This document shows, in pieces, positions 1 through 9,200 of a DNA stretch of 46,494 nt (its first letter is position 1; each line of letters begins with the position of its first letter). This DNA comes from Clostridia bacterium. Its GTDB lineage: Bacteria > Bacillota > Clostridia > Oscillospirales > Butyricicoccaceae. The notes under the pieces were generated by a model. The model ran no database searches. It worked only from the letters and a program-made list of their open reading frames with translations, and was not told where the DNA came from. The DNA is taken from positions 1 through 46,494 of the forward strand of contig JAFSZV010000019.1 in NCBI GenBank assembly GCA_017455565.1. The letters are read 5' to 3'. Position numbers and translations under genes: made by a program.

Positions 1-1
1 T

Positions 2-94
2 CGGATGCTGGATGATGAAGGCTGGCTGACACATTTGTCGGCGGGCGTGGTGTCCCAATCGGAAATTCCGTCAGCCAATCCACCTTCATCATAA
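2..94 (+). pseudogene. C-terminal tail of an unidentified gene (cut by window edge)
   Basis: An open frame enters from the left edge and stops at TAA 92-94. It encodes about 30 residues, ending in a Ser/Pro-rich tail (…NPPSS). I do not recognise the family. A hairpin just after the stop is consistent with the end of a real gene. It could be an intact gene whose body lies outside the window, or a relic like its neighbours. Confidence 0.35.
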
Positions 95-99
95 AGGAA

Positions 100-125
100 A
101 AGCGAAGGCTGTTAAACCCTCGCTT
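100..125 (+). terminator. Weak hairpin terminator after the partial left-edge gene
   Basis: AAGCGAAGG (100-108) pairs with CCCTCGCTT (117-125), one mismatch, loop of 8, followed by ATATATT rather than a clean T-run. It lies just after the stop at 94. Confidence 0.4.
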
Positions 126-170
126 ATATATTACTAATCGGAATCTGTAAGAGAGTGAGCTCTTGTTTAT

Positions 171-1253
171 ATGAGAAAACATTTTATTGACAATTTAAGG
201 TGGATTGACGTTTTTCTGCTTATCCCATACCATGCTGCACAGGCTTTTAATACATGGGGAGAACAGAATTATATATTATTTGAACCAAATAAGATCATAA
301 GCAGTTTTATTGTGTTTTTTAGTCCGTTCTTTATGCCGCTGCTTTTTCTTTTGGCGGGTATGAGTACCAGATACGCATTAAAAAAGCGTACATACGGACA
401 ATATATCATTGAAAGAGCAAAAAGACTGATTGTTCCGTTTGTATTTGGCACACTTGTCTTTTGTCCGATACTTGCTTATATAGGCGATGTAACCAATTAT
501 GCGTATGAAGGCGGTTTTTTCGAGCACTATAAGGTGTTCTTCACAAAATGGACTGATCTTTCGGGCTTTGACGGAGGCTTTCATGTCGGACAGTTCTGGT
601 TCTTATTTTTTCTTTTTATAATATCTTTGGTATCTGTCGGTATTATTGTATTAACAAATAAGATTATCAGAAAGCAGAGGAAAGCAGAAAATATCCCTTT
701 TGTGGTCGTTTGCCTTATGGTGATACCTCTTCCGTTCTTATATAATCGGCTGTCTGTGGGCGGTAAGAGTTTTGCAGAGTATCTGTATGTTTTTCTTATC
801 GGTTACTATGTTATTATGTTATATGATAAAGTGATAGAAAAAGCCGAAAAGTACAGATATGTTTCTCTGACTATAGGTCTGGCAGCAAATATTGCGAATG
901 TATATATGTTTATCTGGTCGGGAAAAGATTATGGAACAATTAACGGTATCGCAAAGGCGCTTGCTGAATGGTTTATGATACTTGCTTTGATCGGTATCGG
1001 AAAGAACAAGCTCGATTATAAAAACAAAGCTACGGAATATATGACGCAAAGATCTTTTTCGTATTTCAGTCTGCACTTTGTTTGGATCGTTCTTTTCCAG
1101 TATTGGTTTGCAGATATTCTAAACAGTAATACGGTTATGCTTTATATTGTACCGATAATCTGTGCTTATGCTGCAACTCTGATTTGCTCGGAAATATGTT
1201 TAAAAGTACCGATCTTATGTTTTCTGATGGGTACAAAATCAAATAAATTCTGA
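171..1253 (+). CDS. Acyltransferase-3 family integral membrane protein
   Basis: A 360-residue polytopic membrane protein with about ten hydrophobic segments. It opens with RKHFIDNLRWIDVF followed by YHAAQAF, the pattern of the acyltransferase-3 family (PF01757: conserved N-terminal Arg and a His in the first helices). Members transfer O-acyl groups to surface glycans, lipids or antibiotics; the substrate here cannot be told. The gene is strikingly AT-rich (601-660 has 12 G/C of 60) against GC-rich neighbours, and its stop is one base from the stop of a convergent recombinase remnant, so it is probably horizontally acquired cargo of a former mobile element (inference). The ATG at 171 has only a weak upstream purine stretch. 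Confidence 0.8.
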   Translation: MRKHFIDNLRWIDVFLLIPYHAAQAFNTWGEQNYILFEPNKIISSFIVFFSPFFMPLLFLLAGMSTRYALKKRTYGQYIIERAKRLIVPFVFGTLVFCPILAYIGDVTNYAYEGGFFEHYKVFFTKWTDLSGFDGGFHVGQFWFLFFLFIISLVSVGIIVLTNKIIRKQRKAENIPFVVVCLMVIPLPFLYNRLSVGGKSFAEYLYVFLIGYYVIMLYDKVIEKAEKYRYVSLTIGLAANIANVYMFIWSGKDYGTINGIAKALAEWFMILALIGIGKNKLDYKNKATEYMTQRSFSYFSLHFVWIVLFQYWFADILNSNTVMLYIVPIICAYAATLICSEICLKVPILCFLMGTKSNKF

Positions 1254-1254
1254 T

Positions 1255-1809
1255 TTATCCGATTAGATTTGTAACGATAACAGAATGAACAACACCCGCC
1301 TGCTCATTGTGAACAGGCAGGTAAAATTTATGCCATATCATCGAATTGACGATCATCTTCTTTGCTTCGATGGAAGCGCTGTCGTACAAGCTCGACCAAG
1401 AAATGATTTCGTCGTATTGTTCATTGAGGTCTTTGATAAGATTCTTTGAGGATTCGACCTCACTCTCGGCTTTCTCGCATTGCGCTTTAAGCGATTCGCA
1501 TTTCTTTTCCGAATCCTCGACGAGCGCTGCCAGCATAGATTGAGAAAAAGCGCTTTCGCCCTGAATCGACTTCACAACCTCTGCTTTCAGCTTGTTCAGC
1601 TTTTCAAGCTCTTTGGCATACTCGGACTGAGTGCGTTTGAGGTTGGCTTTTCTGACCGTCAGCTCCTCCTTGTAGCGTGAATTGATAATAGCGCTTTTCG
1701 GTACACCCTTGATACGGTCGAAGATTTCCTTGATGATTTCCTCCACCGTATTGTCGAGCTTGTGCTGTATATATGTAGCATAGCTATACTCCAGAAGAAT
1801 GTGATGATT
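1255..1809 (-). pseudogene. C-terminal remnant of a large serine recombinase
   Basis: The frame is open from 1809 to the TAA at 1257-1255. Recombinase-like sequence starts at about 1798 (LLEYSYATYIQHKLDN), continues into EEIIKEIFDRIKGVPKSAII, then a long Lys/Glu coiled coil, and ends in a segment with AKKMIVNSMI. This is the C-terminal coiled-coil region that follows the zinc ribbon in large serine recombinases of Clostridia integrative elements. The catalytic serine domain, recombinase domain and zinc ribbon are missing; an in-frame TGA lies at 1812-1810. A GTG at 1746 could start a 163-residue protein, but it would have no catalytic function. Best read as a deletion relic of an integrated element. 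Confidence 0.75.
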
Positions 1810-1954
1810 TCAGAGCTTTTTGCATTGTATGATCGCGTAAGAGCAAGGATGCGGCCTCTGTACGGCAACACAATCCTTGACGCAAGACGGCGCGCCATGC
1901 CACAAGCTTGCCGGAAAAGCAGCGCCGCGGAGCATGCAGGTCCCGCGCTTTTGC

Positions 1955-1983
1955 TTGACAAACGGAGGGATATCGGCTATAGT
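1955..1983 (+). promoter_or_regulatory. Promoter of ferritin-desulfoferrodoxin unit
   Basis: TTGACA at 1955-1960, 17-base spacer, TATAGT at 1978-1983: a near-consensus sigma-A promoter. Predicted transcription start is near 1990. It is the first native-looking signal to the right of the AT-rich left block; 1810-1954 shows nothing else recognisable. Confidence 0.8.
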
Positions 1984-1995
1984 CAAAGTATAAAG

Positions 1996-2032
1996 GAGGA
2001 CGCTTTTGAACAAAAGAGCGTCCTCACTTTTT
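1996..2032 (+). terminator. 5' leader hairpin with T-run upstream of ferritin
   Basis: GAGGACGC (1996-2003) pairs perfectly with GCGTCCTC (2018-2025), extended by TTTT/AAAA inside, and is followed by ACTTTTT. It starts about six bases after the predicted transcription start and ends before the ferritin ribosome site (2053-2060). It looks like an intrinsic terminator placed inside the leader (attenuator) or a 5'-protecting hairpin. Confidence 0.6.
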
Positions 2033-2068
2033 AATACGAAGCAGATTGAAACGAGGAGGAATGCCATT

Positions 2069-2578
2069 ATGAATGCCAAGGTGAAAGCCCTGATCAACGA
2101 TCAGATCAACAAGGAGCTGTATTCTGCCTATCTGTATCTGGATTTTGCCAATTACTATGAGACCGCCGGACTGGACGGCTTTGCCAACTGGTATCAGATC
2201 CAGGCGCAGGAAGAACGGGACCACGCACTTTTGTTCTATCAGTATCTGCAGAACAACGGCGAGACCGTGACGCTGGAGGCCGTCGGCAAGCCCGAGTGGG
2301 AGCGGGGCGACAACATGACGCCGCTGAAAAAGGCCCTGGAGCACGAGCGGTATGTCACCAGCCTGATCAACGGCATTTACGCCGCCGCTTACGAGATCCA
2401 CGATTTCCGCACCATGCAGCTTCTGGACTGGTTTGTCAAGGAACAGGGCGAAGAGGAGAAGAACGCTTCGGATATGATCACCAAAATGGAGCTGTTCGGC
2501 GGCGACAGCAAGGGCCTGTATATGCTCAACAACGAGCTCAAGGCCCGGGTCTATTCGGCGCCGTCACTGACGCTGTAA
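2069..2578 (+). CDS. ftnA: Bacterial non-haem ferritin
   Basis: A 169-residue ferritin: it oxidises Fe(II) and stores it as a mineral in a 24-subunit cytosolic cage. All ferroxidase ligands known from E. coli FtnA fall at the expected spacing: E16, E49, H52, E93, Q126 and E129. There is no haem-ligating Met typical of bacterioferritin that I can place. The ATG at 2069 is chosen because GAGGAGGA (2053-2060) lies 8 bases upstream and family members begin here; a TTG at 2006 in the same frame, behind AAAGGAGGA, would add 21 residues but lies inside the leader hairpin. It is followed 27 bases later by desulfoferrodoxin, probably cotranscribed; together they limit superoxide and free iron in an anaerobe. 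Confidence 0.95.
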   Translation: MNAKVKALINDQINKELYSAYLYLDFANYYETAGLDGFANWYQIQAQEERDHALLFYQYLQNNGETVTLEAVGKPEWERGDNMTPLKKALEHERYVTSLINGIYAAAYEIHDFRTMQLLDWFVKEQGEEEKNASDMITKMELFGGDSKGLYMLNNELKARVYSAPSLTL

Positions 2579-2605
2579 GCCGCTGCGGAAGGAAAGGAGA
2601 ACACG

Positions 2606-2983
2606 ATGGAACAGAAGTTTTACATTTGTGAGCATTGCGGGAATATCGTCACAAAGATCAAGAATTCCGGCGTGCCTGTGGTGTGCTGCGGCCAGAAGAT
2701 GACCGAGCTGGTCCCCGGCACCACCGACGCCGCCGTGGAAAAGCATGTGCCCGCCTTTGCGGTGCAGGGCGATATCGTGACCGTTACCGTGGGCGCGGTG
2801 GCCCATCCCATGCTGGACGTGCATTACATCGAGTGGATCGTGCTGCAGACCCGTTTCGGCACCCAGATGAAGAAGCTTTTGCCCGGGCAGGAGCCCGGCG
2901 CCTGCTTCCGCCTGTGCGAAGGCGACGCGGTGGAGGCGGTATACGCCTACTGTAATCTGCACGGCCTCTGGAAAGCGGAATAA
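2606..2983 (+). CDS. dfx: Desulfoferrodoxin (superoxide reductase, two-centre type)
   Basis: A 125-residue protein reducing superoxide to hydrogen peroxide (EC 1.15.1.2) without making oxygen. The N-terminal desulforedoxin-like domain has the Center I cysteines C8, C11, C27 and C28. The C-terminal domain has the catalytic Center II ligands H47 (in EKHVP, with the conserved E45-K46 pair), H67, H73, C116 and H119 (CNLHGLW). Both centres are intact, so this is the 2Fe form. AAGGAGA lies just before the ATG. Second gene after ferritin, followed by a strong terminator. Confidence 0.97.
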   Translation: MEQKFYICEHCGNIVTKIKNSGVPVVCCGQKMTELVPGTTDAAVEKHVPAFAVQGDIVTVTVGAVAHPMLDVHYIEWIVLQTRFGTQMKKLLPGQEPGACFRLCEGDAVEAVYAYCNLHGLWKAE

Positions 2984-2992
2984 AGAGATCAC

Positions 2993-3037
2993 CGCAAAGC
3001 GGACGCCGAAGGGTGTCCGCTTTGCGTCTGCGTTTTT
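2993..3037 (+). terminator. Intrinsic terminator after desulfoferrodoxin
   Basis: A 12-bp perfect stem, CGCAAAGCGGAC (2993-3004) with GTCCGCTTTGCG (3015-3026), then TCTGCGTTTTT. It ends the ferritin/desulfoferrodoxin unit. Confidence 0.85.
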
Positions 3038-3091
3038 GACAAAAAAAGAACAATTTTCAAAAAAATGGGAGCGGAGATACATAAAGAAGAC

Positions 3092-3120
3092 TTGCAAAAA
3101 AACTGTAAACATGATATGAT
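3092..3120 (+). promoter_or_regulatory. Promoter of the SLH-subtilase gene
   Basis: TTGCAA (3092-3097), 17-base spacer, TATGAT (3115-3120). The start would fall near 3127, leaving a leader of about 120 bases before the ATG. That leader contains a small perfect hairpin, ATAGCAAA/TTTGCTAT, at about 3197-3215, just before the ribosome site AAAAGGAGA; I do not recognise it as a known riboswitch. Confidence 0.7.
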
Positions 3121-3250
3121 AAACTAGTAACTTAAGATACTTTGCCGATCTGGCCGGCAATCCCCGCACCGTGCCCTGAAAGGCGTCTGAACCGTGATAG
3201 CAAAGCATTTGCTATATAATTTATGTGGCTCAGCCAAAAGGAGAGATTTT

Positions 3251-6200
3251 ATGAAGCACGCATGGAAACGGCTCGTTTCTGTGATGCTGGCAGTCGCCAT
3301 GGTGTTTGGGCTGGCAGTCCCTGCCTTTGCCGCAAACAACGAAGCGCCTGTCGGGTCGCAGGGCATCACGTGGGAAAAAGTCGACAACGACTCTGTTTCC
3401 TTCCGTCTTCCCCGTCAGGAGATGGAGCAGCTGCGTGATGAACCGCAGTACGCGGACAACGAGATGGTCCGTGTATCGATCATTCTCGCCAAACCCTCCG
3501 CGCTGGAGAAAGGTTTCTCCACCGAGGGGATCGGGCAGAACGCAAGCGCCATGAACTATCGTGCCAGCCTGATCAACGACCAGGCTTCCGTAACGTCCCT
3601 GATTTCCCGTCAGGCGCTGAGCGGAGCGAAGCTTGACGTGGTCTGGAATATGACCCTTGTTGCGAATATGATCTCCGCCAATGTGCCTTATGGCAGCATC
3701 GAAGAGATTAAGAATGTTCGCGGCGTTCAGGACGTGGTGATCGAGACCCGGTATGAACCCGCCGTCGTCAGCCGCGACGAGCTCGATCCCAATATGTCCA
3801 ACGCCGGACAGATGACCGGCGGCATCTATGCCCATGCGGCGGGTTACACCGGCGCCGGGAGCAAGGTCGCCATCATCGACACCGGTCTTGACATTGAGCA
3901 CGAGTTGTTCGACGCCGCCGCGTTCGAATACGCCATAGAAGAAGACAACGCGGCCCGCGAAGAAGCGGGGAAGGACCCCGTTGCCCTGATGACCGAGAAC
4001 GATGTGGCCGCGGTGTGGGGCAACCTGCACGCTTCCTCGTTTATCGACAGCGCCGACGGCGTTTACCGCAGCGCCAAGATCCCCTTTGCCGTCAACTATG
4101 TCGATAAAGATCTGGATGTCGTCCACGTGAACGACAGTCAGGGCGAGCACGGTTCGCATGTGGCCGGCATCGCCACGGGCAACCGCTACGTTATGCGCAA
4201 CGGACAGGCCGTTTCTTCTCTTGACGAAGTCCTGACCCAGGGCGAAGCGCCCGACGCGCAGGTCATGGTCATGAAGGTCTTCGGCAAGGGCGGCGGCGCT
4301 TACGATTCCGACTACATGGTCGCCATTGAAGATGCCGTAATAATGGGCGCCGACGCGATCAACCTGTCGCTGGGCTCCGGAGCAGCCGGCCAGTCGATCC
4401 AGACGAATGAAACGTATAGCGCCATTCTCGACAGCCTGACCCAGTGCGGAACGGTGGTCACCATCTCCGCCGGCAACAACGGTACCTGGGCGGACCAGAC
4501 TCCGTACGGTTATATTTATTCCACCGATTCCAAGCTGCATACCGGCGGCTCTCCCGGTACCTTCGCCAACGCCTTTACCGTGGCCTCTGTGGATAACGAC
4601 GGAACCACCGGCAACTACATCGAGGTGAACGGCGAGAAGATCCTCTATACTGAGTCCACCGGCTACGGCAACGAACCCCTTGTCGCCATCGCCGGTGAGC
4701 ACGAGTTTGTGTATGTCGACGGCCCCGGCGTTGACGAAAACGAAAATGTCGGCGTTGAAGGCCATGACGATTTCCTGGCGCTGGGCAGCAGCGTGATCAG
4801 CGGCAAGGTCGCCGTCTGCAACCGCGGCAGCTCCTCCTTCTTTGCCAAGGTCAATGCCGCCGCCGCGCAGGGCGCCATCGCCGTAATCATCGTCAACAAC
4901 CAGCCCGGCACCATCGGCATGAACCTGACCGGCGTCGAAACGACGATCCCCGCTGTTTCCATCACCCAAGCCGACGGTCAGCTTCTCAAGACCAATCTGG
5001 TGGATGGTCAGACGCCGTATTACACCGGGACCCTTACCGTGGGCGAAAAGGCTGCTTCTATGTATTACGATTCCGATTCCTACACCATGAGCAGCTTCTC
5101 CTCCTGGGGCGTTCCGGGCAACCTGACGATGAAGCCCGAGATCACCGCTCCCGGCGGCAATATCTATTCCGTGGCCGGCCTGTATGACGCAGGCGGCGGG
5201 CACGATCAGTATGAGAACATGTCCGGTACCTCCATGGCCGCGCCGCAGATGGCTGGTCTGGCTGCCGTTTTCGCGCAGTATATCCGGGACGAGGGCATCG
5301 CTGACAAGGTCGAGATCAGCGCCCGTCAGTTGGCCCAGAGCCTGCTGATGTCCACGGCAAAGCCGCTGATCGAGGAAGCCAGCGGAAATTATTATTCCAT
5401 CCTGAATCAGGGTGCCGGTCTGGTGGATATGCAGAGCGCCATCGGCTCCAGATCCTACATCCTGATCGACGAGGTCGCCGTTCCCCATTACGCGCCTTCC
5501 ACCTCCGCCGCCTCCTATGCCGACGGCAAGGTGAAGGTCGAGTTGGGCGACGACCCCGAACGCGAGGGCGAATATACCGTGAAGTTCACGGTCTATAACC
5601 TGAGCGACGAAGAACTGCTGGTGGATCTGAGCGGCGACTTCTTTACACAGGATATCTTCCCGTTTACGGAAGAAACCAGCTTGATGAACACCTGGACCGC
5701 CATGCTGGGCGACGTGAACATCACCTGGACGGTCAACGGCGAGGAATTTGAGCCTGCCGAAGAGCCCGAGCTGGATTTCAACGGCGACGGTAAGTTTACC
5801 ACCTCCGACGTGCAGGCCCTGCTGGATTATGTGGTGGGCAACCGCGCCGAAGAAGAGATGTACAATCTGGATAAGGCCGATCTTGACGAAGACGAGGATA
5901 TCGACACCTACGATTGTTGGCTGGCGCTCGGTCTGCTGAACGGCGCCGCCACCGAGATCCCCGCCAACGACAAGATCGAGGTTGTAGCCGAGATCAAGCT
6001 GTCCATTCCCGAAGAGCTGGATCAGAACGGCAACTATGTGGAAGGCTTCCTGTTCGTGAAAGAAGCGACCGATGACGAAGGCGCCGTCGGTGTGGAGCAC
6101 TCTATCCCCGTTCTCGGTTACTGGGGCGACTGGACCGAGCCTTCCATGTTCGACGTTGGTTCCTTCCTTAAGTATTCTTATGATCTGGAAGACCGCGTTC

Positions 6201-9200
6201 CCTATATGTACGCCGCGCTGGGAGATACCGCTTTCCAGATCCAGGGCTTTATGGACGGCGACGGTTATGCCGTCGGTGGCAACCCCTTTGGCCCTGCGTA
6301 TGATGAAGATACGTATATGCCCGAGCGCAACGCCCTCAACCTGAAGGATACCGGCCTCGGCGGCGTGCGCTTCACCCAGATCCGCAATGCCTCCGGCTAC
6401 CGTTTCTGGATCACGGACGAAGAGGGCAGCGTGATCGACGGCCTGGATGCAAATGGCGTCGAGCGCAGCTACGCGGCTTATTACCATCCGAATTCCGGCA
6501 AGTGGCAGAACACCTACACCACCGTCAGAAATCCGCTTGACCTTTCCGGCCTGGAAGAGAATTCCGCCGTCGTGCTGAACTTCTCGCTGGCTCCTGAATA
6601 CAGCGTGGTGGACGGCGCGATTGATTGGGATGCGGTCAAGGCCGGCACCACCGTGTCGCTGCCTGTGACCGTCGATAACACAGCTCCTGTCATCTCCGTA
6701 GTTGACGCGGCTGACGATCCGGCCCAGGGCAACGGCGCTTTGGATACGCTGATCTGCACCGTGGAGGATAACCAGTTTATCGCGTGTGTCGCGCTGTTTG
6801 ATGAAGAAGGAAACCTGCTGCAGGAAGAAGGCGCCGATCTGGCTGCCGAGGTGGGCGAGTCCAGAGAGGTCAGCTTCTCGCTGCTGATGGAAAGCGAGGA
6901 CGGAGACGACGACACGGCCCCTGCCCGTGTGCCAGATCACCTGTATATCCAGGCATACGACTATGCCTACAACTACAGCACCTATAAGATCAACCTGAAT
7001 ACCGAAGAACTGGAAGAGACCCCCGTTGAGGTCGAGGTTCAGCCCGAGTTCATCCAGATCATCGGCACCAACAGCGTTAAGGCTGAGGCTGTTGTCACCC
7101 CTTGGGGCGTGGACGAGACAGTGCGCTGGTCCATCCAGTCGGTGGCTTATAATGAGGAGACCGAGGAATATGAGCCGATCAACGAGGTGGTCGCCACCGT
7201 GGATGAAAACGGTGTGATCACCGGCGTCAGCGAGGGCTATGCCATCGTCACCGCCACTTATGCCGGCAACGGCTATGTGGAGGATCCCGATAACATGCCC
7301 AGCGGCTCGGCGCTCGTCCAGGTTAAGCTGGTTGACAAAGAACTCAACGGCGTGGTCTGGGATGAAAATGGCGACGTCTGGGTTTCCGAGTTCAATCTGA
7401 AGACCATTCCCGAGTACGAAAAACTCCATGAAGACAGCATGGTCCGCACTGATCTGGTCTCCATGGCGTATAACGGCACCGGCAACAACGAGAAGCTGTA
7501 CGGCGCCTCCTTCGACAGTGAGAGCGGCGCGTCGACGCTTTACACCGTGAACACCAAGACCTTTGAACTGACCGCCGTAGGCGATGAATCCGAGATCGGC
7601 TTTATGGATCTTGCGGGAAGCGCCAGCTTGGGAGAAAACGTCCTGATGGGCGTTTACGGGCCTTACGTGCTGCTGATCGATACCACTACCGGCCAGTATA
7701 CCGGCGTGTTTGACTATTCCAACGCCACCGGCGGCGCGTCGCTGGTGGGCATCGCCTACATGGGCCCCATGCTGAACACTTATTACAATCAGAATATCGA
7801 TGTTTACGCGTTCATCGACACGAACGGTGTCCTGTATCAGGACGCTTATATCCTGATGAATGGGAGCATCTATAATTTCAGCGATCCTGCGGAAATGGAG
7901 CCCATGCTGAATACCGACTTCACCACCGACACCGATCACTTCCAGTCCTTGTATTTCGATGGAACGGACTTCTACTGGAGCTGCTTCCACAGAACGGACA
8001 ACTACGTTGAGATCGTCATGATCGACGGTGAGACCGGCGAGGCTTTCTCCGCCGGCCGGTTTGACGACGGCGTCTGGCCCGTGGGCGGCCTGTTCGAGCT
8101 GGGTGTGAACCCCGCTGACTTTGACACCTTCAACAACGTTATGATCCCCGACGGCGAGATCGAGGGCGGCATGATGCTGGAGCCCGAAGAGATCGAGGCC
8201 GTTGACTTTGCCGCTGCCGGAGCCAAGGGAGGCTTGAACGCGGTCCGTGTGGACGGCAGCGCAACCCCCGACAGCATTACCGAAATGTCCAACATTCCCG
8301 AGGAAGCCGCCTATAACGTGATCATCAGCGAGGAAGTGGACGCGACCAACGGCCTCTATGTGGTGGAATACGACGCCGAGAAGCTGGAGTTTGTCCGCTG
8401 CAAGGTCAACGCCGACTTCGATTCCGTCAAGGAAGAAGAGGGTAAGGTGACCATCGGCTTCGTCAACGAAGAGCCGATCCCCGCTGGCGAGGACATCGCG
8501 GAAGTAGTCTTCCGTCTGAAGGAAAACGTGTCCACTGCGGTCACCGTCACTACTGAAGAGCGCAACGACGAGCATCCCGAGAACGAGGTAGAGACCGTTG
8601 AATTCTCGTTCACCCCCGTCACCGGCGTTACCGTGGAGCCCGAAGAGCTGGAGATGAAGGTCGGTGACGAAGAACAACTGACCGTCACTATTGAGCCCGA
8701 AGGTGCCACCAATCAGGTCGTCACTTGGGAAAGCAGCAACGAGGACGCCGTCACCGTTGACGAAAACGGCAAGGTCAAGGCCGTCGGCGCCGGCGAGGCT
8801 GTGATCACTGTCACCACCGAAGACGGCGAGTTTACCGCCACCGTCACCATTACCGTCGTGGTTCCCGTCACCGGTGTTCAGATCCGCCGCGAAAACGAGG
8901 AAGAACCCTCTGAGGGCGCAGGCTACGAGGTCGGATCGGAAGACAAGCTGGTCGCGGTCATTGAGCCTGAGGATGCCACTAACAAAAACGTTACTTGGGA
9001 AAGCAGCGACGAAAACGTTGTCACTGTTGACGAGGACGGCAATATTATGGTCGTCGGCGTCGGCGAGGCTGTGATCACCGTCACCACCGAAGACGGCGAG
9101 TTTACCGCCAACTTCACGGTCACCGGCATGATCTCCCTGAAGAGCGTTACCGTGGAGCCCGGCGCCTTGGAGATGGAAGTTGAGGACGAGGAACAGTTGA

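Noticed and set aside
1659..1961. Minus-strand 100-codon frame next to the recombinase remnant
   Set aside because: Ser/Arg-rich, in a different frame from the recombinase-like sequence it overlaps; no homology pattern.
2006..2068. TTG start adding 21 residues to ferritin
   Set aside because: Family members begin at the position of ATG 2069, which has its own GAGGAGGA; the TTG is inside the leader hairpin. Kept only as a note in the leader finding.
3121..3250. Riboswitch in the subtilase leader
   Set aside because: I looked for c-di-GMP, SAM, TPP and similar consensus pieces and found none; only a small hairpin is evident.
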